Below are positions 6,176 through 10,083 of a stretch of DNA of 10,083 nt, piece after piece (position 1 is the stretch's first letter; the number at the start of each line of letters is the position of its first letter). The notes under the pieces were generated by a model. It did no database searches. It saw only the letters and a list, made by a program, of their open reading frames with translations, and was not told the origin of the DNA. The DNA comes from Paracoccaceae bacterium (GTDB lineage Bacteria > Pseudomonadota > Alphaproteobacteria > Rhodobacterales > Rhodobacteraceae): assembly GCA_003551745.1 (NCBI GenBank), contig PUNI01000103.1, forward strand, positions 1 through 10,083, given 5' to 3'. Both the position numbers and the translations under genes were made by a program.

Positions 6176-6616
6176 GTGTTCAGCAAGATCCTCGTGCCCT
6201 TCGACGGTTCGCGCAACGCCGAGGAGGCCCTGCGCAAGGCGGCGGGCCTTGCCCGGCTCACGGGAGGCGAGATCGTCATCCTCACCGTCTGGCGTCACCA
6301 CAGCCTTCTCGAGGCGTCCTTCTCGATGGCCCGGCCCGAGGCGATGCCGGGCAGCCTCGACGACGTGCTGCGCGACGAGGCGCGCGCGGTGGCCGAACAC
6401 GGCAAGCAGATCGCCCGCGAGGCCGGCGCGCCGCATCTGCGCGCCTTCGTCAAGTCCGGGCCGCCGGCGCGCACCATCGTCAAATGGGCCGAGGAGAAGG
6501 GCGCCGACCTGATCGTCCTCGGCAGCCGTGGCGTCGGATCGGTGGAGAGCTTCCTCCTCGGCTCGGTTTCGCACAAGGTCACGGGGATGGCGCGCTGCCC
6601 GGTCCTGGTGGTGTGA
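6176..6616 (+). CDS. Universal stress protein UspA-type, TRAP-associated (TeaD-like)
   Basis: A 146-residue single-domain universal stress protein. It starts MFSKILVPFDGS, with the conserved strand-end Asp10, and ends ARCPVLVV. The ATP-binding signature G-2X-G-9X-G-S is intact: G116, G119, then G129-S130 in GSRGVGSVESFLLGS. It should therefore bind nucleotide and dimerise in the cytoplasm. In Halomonas the equivalent TeaD is encoded with TeaABC and lowers ectoine uptake in an ATP-dependent way. Marine clusters keep a usp gene at the same place after uehC, so a regulatory role on this transporter is likely. The GTG start at 6176 comes 14 bp after the uehC stop and has only a weak purine-rich ribosome-binding sequence (GGGGCAGGG). 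A 5-bp GC hairpin (6617-6629) follows the stop directly. Confidence 0.92.
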   Translation: MFSKILVPFDGSRNAEEALRKAAGLARLTGGEIVILTVWRHHSLLEASFSMARPEAMPGSLDDVLRDEARAVAEHGKQIAREAGAPHLRAFVKSGPPARTIVKWAEEKGADLIVLGSRGVGSVESFLLGSVSHKVTGMARCPVLVV

Positions 6617-6778
6617 GCGCCGGGGGCGCGGCCTGCCCTGCACCGCGATGGGTAGAGTGGCGTGCCGCCGGAGCAGGGGGCGTGCGGCAGACCAGCCGCC
6701 GACGGGAAGACCGTTGCCTCTGCGCCATGTTCCGGCCGTGGTTGGGTGCTCCTGTCTTGCGCGGCGAAGCCGCGATTG

Positions 6779-6798
6779 CAGGGGCCCTCCGTCCCCTG
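6779..6798. repeat. Hairpin pair in the usp-doeA gap
   Basis: CAGGGG (6779-6784) pairs with CCCCTG (6793-6798) over an 8-nt loop, extendable by one G-U and one A-U pair on the outside. Just upstream, CGCGGC-GAA-GCCGCG (6760-6774) is a second perfect hairpin. The two stand 4 bp apart. Without a T-run they are not convincing terminators. Confidence 0.4.
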
Positions 6799-6926
6799 TA
6801 TCGATTGTGAGGTCAGGAGGTTGCGAGTGCCGGCGCGGCCGGTGTCGCGGCTCTGTCTGCAGGGCGGGCCGCCCCCGCTGCGGGCGAGCTTCGCCTGGCT
6901 CTCTGCCCCGCTGACGGGTGCCAACA

Positions 6927-6932
6927 TTGACA
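6927..6932 (+). promoter_or_regulatory. Candidate -35 element for an internal doeAB promoter
   Basis: A perfect TTGACA lies 173 bp before doeA, closely matching the 178 bp between the uehA hexamer and its start. No good -10 is visible at 16-18 bp (the sequence there is GC-rich and part of a hairpin), so the call is weak. Confidence 0.25.
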
Positions 6933-6940
6933 GGGTTCTC

Positions 6941-6965
6941 CACGCCTGCGCCGTCGCAGGCCGTG
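6941..6965. repeat. Strong hairpin 135 bp upstream of doeA
   Basis: CACGCCTGCG (6941-6950) pairs with CGCAGGCCGTG (6955-6965) around a CCGT loop with one bulged G, giving about 10 bp of GC-rich stem. It starts 8 bp after the TTGACA at 6927-6932, so it overlaps where a -10 would be. It could be an operator or a transcript structure. Confidence 0.4.
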
Positions 6966-7099
6966 CCGGGGAGCCGAGTGCGGAGGAGCGATGCCGACAA
7001 TGATCCGCATGCTGGCCGGGACAGGGCCCCGCGCCGTCGGGCCGGGTGTAAGCGCGCCGGAGCGACAGGCCGCCGGACCCAGAAGCTGACAGGCCAGCG

Positions 7100-8284
7100 A
7101 TGCCCAACCCAGAGCCCCGCTTCAGCCGCGCGGAATATGCGGCACGCCTTCACGCCACCCGCGCCGCCATGGCGCTTCAGGGCATCGACACGCTGATCGT
7201 CTCCGATCCCTCGAACATGCACTGGCTGACCGGCTATGACGGCTGGTCCTTCTATGTCCATCAATGCGTCGTCGTCGGCCCGCATGGGGATCCGGTCTGG
7301 TTCGGCCGCGGGCAGGACGCCAACGGGGCGGTGCGCACCTGCTGGATGGAGGATGTGGATGTAATCGGCTATCCCGACCATTTCGTGCAGTCGCCCGACC
7401 ACCACCCGATGGACTACCTCGCGGCGCGGATCATCGAGCGGGGCTGGGACGACGGCCGCATCGGCGTGGAGATGGACAACTACTGGTATTCCGCGGCCGC
7501 CCACCGCTCGCTGGCGACGCATCTGTCGTCCGAGCTTGTCGACGCCACCGCGCTGGTGAACTGGCAGCGGCTGGTGAAGTCGCCGCAGGAGCTGGACTAC
7601 ATGCGCCGCGCCGCCCGCATCGTCGAGCGGATGCACGCCCGCATCCTCGAGAAGGTCGAGCCCGGGATGCGCAAATGCGACCTGGTGGCCGAGATCTGGG
7701 ATGCCGGGCTGCGCTATGACACGGCCCTCGGCTATGGTGGAGACTATCCCGCCATCGTGCCGCTTCTGCCCTCGGGCACCGATGCCGCCGCGCCGCACCT
7801 GACCTGGGACGACCGGCCGATGAAGCCGGGCGAGGGAACCTTCTTCGAGATCGCCGGCGCCTACAACCGCTATCACTGCCCGCTGTCGCGCACGATCTTC
7901 CTCGGCAAGCCCACGCAGACCTTCCTCGACGCCGAGGCCGCGGTGCTGGAGGGGATGGAGGCGGGGCTCGAGGCCGCCCGCGCCGGCAACACCTGCGAGG
8001 ACATCGCCACCGCCTTCTTCCGGGTGCTGCTGCGCCACGGGATCATCAAGGACAACCGCACCGGCTATCCCATCGGCCTGAGCTATCCGCCCGACTGGGG
8101 CGAGCGCACCTGCTCGCTGCGGCCCGGCGATTACACCGAACTGCGCCCCGGCATGACCTTCCACTTCATGACCGGCCTGTGGATGGAGAATTGGGGCTTC
8201 GAGTTGACCGAAAGCATCCTGATCACCGAAGGCGCGCCGGAATGCCTGGCCTCGGTGCCGCGCAAGCTCTTCGTGAAGGACTGA
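7100..8284 (+). CDS. doeA: Ectoine hydrolase (M24/creatinase-like family), DoeA/EutD
   Basis: A 394-residue creatinase/prolidase-fold protein of the DoeA/EutD family, which opens the ectoine ring to N-acetyl-L-2,4-diaminobutyrate in the cytoplasm. The N-terminal domain (about 1-155) contains SDPSNMHWLTGYDGWSFY (35-52). The C-terminal pita-bread domain contains GGDYPAIVPLLPSGTDAAAP (213-232), His233 at the creatinase-type catalytic histidine, FFEIAGAYNRYHCPLSRT (248-265) and GYPIGLSYPPDWGERT (322-337). The metal ligands of true M24 peptidases are replaced: the first Asp by Glu250, the second by Pro261, and the first Glu apparently by Met357. That agrees with a metal-independent, creatinase-like mechanism. 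The ATG at 7100 has only a weak ribosome-binding sequence (ACAGG). doeB follows after two bases. In Ruegeria EutD forms a complex with EutE and its alpha-acetyl product induces EnuR. Confidence 0.95.
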   Translation: MPNPEPRFSRAEYAARLHATRAAMALQGIDTLIVSDPSNMHWLTGYDGWSFYVHQCVVVGPHGDPVWFGRGQDANGAVRTCWMEDVDVIGYPDHFVQSPDHHPMDYLAARIIERGWDDGRIGVEMDNYWYSAAAHRSLATHLSSELVDATALVNWQRLVKSPQELDYMRRAARIVERMHARILEKVEPGMRKCDLVAEIWDAGLRYDTALGYGGDYPAIVPLLPSGTDAAAPHLTWDDRPMKPGEGTFFEIAGAYNRYHCPLSRTIFLGKPTQTFLDAEAAVLEGMEAGLEAARAGNTCEDIATAFFRVLLRHGIIKDNRTGYPIGLSYPPDWGERTCSLRPGDYTELRPGMTFHFMTGLWMENWGFELTESILITEGAPECLASVPRKLFVKD

Positions 8285-8289
8285 CCGTG
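8275..8289 (+). promoter_or_regulatory. Ribosome-binding site placing the doeB start at GTG 8287
   Basis: GAAGGA (8275-8280) in the last codons of doeA lies 6 nt before GTG at 8287. The frame stays open 108 bp further upstream inside doeA, but the family N-terminus and this site select the GTG. Confidence 0.7.
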
Positions 8290-9285
8290 CCCGCCAACCC
8301 GATCTCACCCACCATCCCGCTCGATGCCGAGGGCAAGCAACACGGCTTCCTGCGCCTGCCGCACTCGCGCAATGACAGCGCCTGGGGGTCGGTGATGATC
8401 CCGATCACGGTGCTGCGCAACGGCGACGGACCGACGGTGCTCTTCACCGGCGCGAACCACGGCGACGAATACGAGGGGCCGATCGCGTTGCAGGCGCTGG
8501 CCCACGAGCTGCGGCCCGAGGAGATCACCGGCCGGGTGATCCTCGTGCCCTACATGAACCTGCCCGCCTTTCGCGCCGGCACCCGCGTGTCGCCCATCGA
8601 CGGGGTCAACCTCAACCGCGCCTTCCCGGGGGCGCCCGACGGCAGCGTGACCCGGAAGATCGCGCATTACTTCAATCATGTGCTGGTGCCGATGGCCGAT
8701 CTGGTGCTGGACTATCACTCGGGCGGCAAGACCCTCGATTTCCTGCCCTTCGCCTGCGCCCACTACCTCGACGATCCGCACCAGCAGGCCGCCTGCGTCG
8801 CGGCGGTGGAGGCGTTCAACGCGCCCTACACGCTGATGCTGCGCGAGATCGATGCGGTGGGCATGTACGACACCGCCGTCGAGGCGCAGGGAAAGGTGTT
8901 CGTGACGACCGAACTGGGCGGCGGCGGCACCGCGACGGCGCGCTCGGCGCGCATCGCCCGGCGCGGGGCGCGCAACCTGCTGATCCATGCTGGCATCCTT
9001 GCCGGGGAGCCTGCGCGCGGGCCGAGCGTGCGGCTCGACATGCCGGGCGACGACTGCTTTCATTTCGCCGATTGCGACGGGCTCGTGGAGCCGCTGGCCG
9101 ATCTCGGCGACAGCCTGGCGGCAGGAGCCCCCCTGGCGCGGATCTGGCCGGCCGACCGGACAGGCGTGCCCGCCCGGGAGTGCCGCGCCAATCGCGACGG
9201 CATCCTCGCGGCGCGGCACTTTCCGGGGCTCGTCCAGACCGGCGACTGCCTCGCCGTCATCGCCACCGTGGCGGAGCCCGCCTGA
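8287..9285 (+). CDS. doeB: N-acetyl-L-2,4-diaminobutyrate deacetylase (zinc-dependent AstE/AspA-like), DoeB/EutE
   Basis: A 332-residue succinylglutamate desuccinylase/aspartoacylase-family enzyme. The zinc site is intact: His58 and Glu61 in GANHGDEYEGP (55-64) and His144 in LDYHSGG (141-147). The substrate-binding NLNR (108-111) in DGVNLNRAFPG is present, as is the catalytic glutamate Glu209 in TTELGGGG (207-214). Residues about 240-332 form the beta-rich C-terminal domain typical of the family. It removes acetate from N-acetyl-diaminobutyrate made by DoeA, giving L-2,4-diaminobutyrate for DoeD. The two enzymes are known to form a hydrolase-deacetylase complex, which fits the near-overlap of their genes. 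It is the last gene of the plus arm, ending 9 bp from the stop of the convergent ABC ATPase gene, with no evident terminator between. Confidence 0.95.
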   Translation: MPANPISPTIPLDAEGKQHGFLRLPHSRNDSAWGSVMIPITVLRNGDGPTVLFTGANHGDEYEGPIALQALAHELRPEEITGRVILVPYMNLPAFRAGTRVSPIDGVNLNRAFPGAPDGSVTRKIAHYFNHVLVPMADLVLDYHSGGKTLDFLPFACAHYLDDPHQQAACVAAVEAFNAPYTLMLREIDAVGMYDTAVEAQGKVFVTTELGGGGTATARSARIARRGARNLLIHAGILAGEPARGPSVRLDMPGDDCFHFADCDGLVEPLADLGDSLAAGAPLARIWPADRTGVPARECRANRDGILAARHFPGLVQTGDCLAVIATVAEPA

Positions 9286-9294
9286 CCTTGTGCC

Positions 9295-10083
<789 letters not shown>

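Larger units (their letters stand above)
6617..7099. other. 483-bp noncoding gap between usp and doeA, rich in hairpins; position of eutABC in related clusters
   Basis: No gene can be supported here. Open frames exist on both strands, but they lack ribosome-binding sites and resemble no family I recognise, including EutA, EutB and EutC. Several short inverted repeats are visible: 6617-6621/6625-6629 just after usp, TGCCGC 6663-6668 with GCGGCA 6684-6689, CGCGGC 6760-6765 with GCCGCG 6769-6774, 6779-6784/6793-6798, 6862-6866/6870-6874, 6883-6887/6891-6895, and the strongest at 6941-6965. None has a T-run. A plus-strand TTGACA lies at 6927-6932. The density of small hairpins could reflect REP-like elements or the scar of a lost segment. 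Confidence 0.6.

Noticed and set aside
6662..7003. A 113-codon plus-strand frame in the usp-doeA gap
   Set aside because: It has no convincing ribosome-binding site, an Arg/Pro/Ala-rich composition and no similarity to EutABC or another family I know. It cannot be excluded entirely, but it is not supportable as a gene.
8179..8286. In-frame upstream extension of doeB inside doeA
   Set aside because: The extension would read through doeA coding sequence in another frame. The GTG at 8287 has a GAAGGA site and fits the family N-terminus.
6158..8308. A 716-codon minus-strand frame spanning usp, the gap and doeA
   Set aside because: It overlaps two certain genes antisense, has no recognisable domain and no ribosome-binding site was noted.
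9261..9273. CGCCA-CCG-TGGCG hairpin near the end of doeB as a terminator
   Set aside because: It lies inside the coding sequence, has only five base pairs and is not followed by a T-run.

Overview
The window is high-GC DNA with Rhodobacterales-type gene content. Three things suggest a marine or halotolerant member of the Rhodobacteraceae: several GTG starts, a TeaABC/UehABC-type TRAP transporter next to ectoine catabolic genes, and an Aap/Bzt-type amino-acid ABC ATPase. Taxonomy is inferred from gene content and protein resemblance only.

Almost the whole window is one ectoine uptake and degradation locus in two divergent arms. On the minus strand, reading leftwards from about 2605, lie an Lrp/AsnC regulator (doeX/asnC, 2117-2605), an aldehyde dehydrogenase (doeC/ssd, 523-2010) and the first 157 codons of a class III aminotransferase (doeD/atf, 471 to beyond position 1). 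On the plus strand, reading rightwards from 3088, lie the TRAP binding protein uehA (3088-4095), small permease uehB (4179-4874), large permease uehC (4878-6161), a universal stress protein (6176-6616), ectoine hydrolase doeA/eutD (7100-8284) and the zinc deacetylase doeB/eutE (8287-9285). A convergent ABC-transporter ATPase (9295 to the window end, minus strand) belongs to a different, amino-acid uptake operon.

The genes form a complete pathway. UehA captures ectoine in the periplasm and UehBC imports it with sodium. DoeA opens the ring to N-acetyl-diaminobutyrate and DoeB removes the acetyl group to give L-2,4-diaminobutyrate. DoeD transaminates this to aspartate semialdehyde, which DoeC oxidises to L-aspartate. 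The Usp protein probably tunes the transporter, as TeaD does for TeaABC, and DoeX is a local regulator.

Two noncoding regions deserve attention. The 482-bp divergent intergenic region (2606-3087) holds outward-facing promoter candidates, a possible MocR-type (EnuR) repeat and leader hairpins. The 483-bp gap between usp and doeA (6617-7099) is where related marine clusters carry the hydroxyectoine genes eutABC. Here it holds no recognisable gene but many hairpins and its own -35-like hexamer. All three noncoding leaders contain the 7-mer ATTGACA pointing towards the gene start. I see no wholly new system. The interest is in a rearranged, apparently hydroxyectoine-minus ectoine locus and its regulatory architecture.
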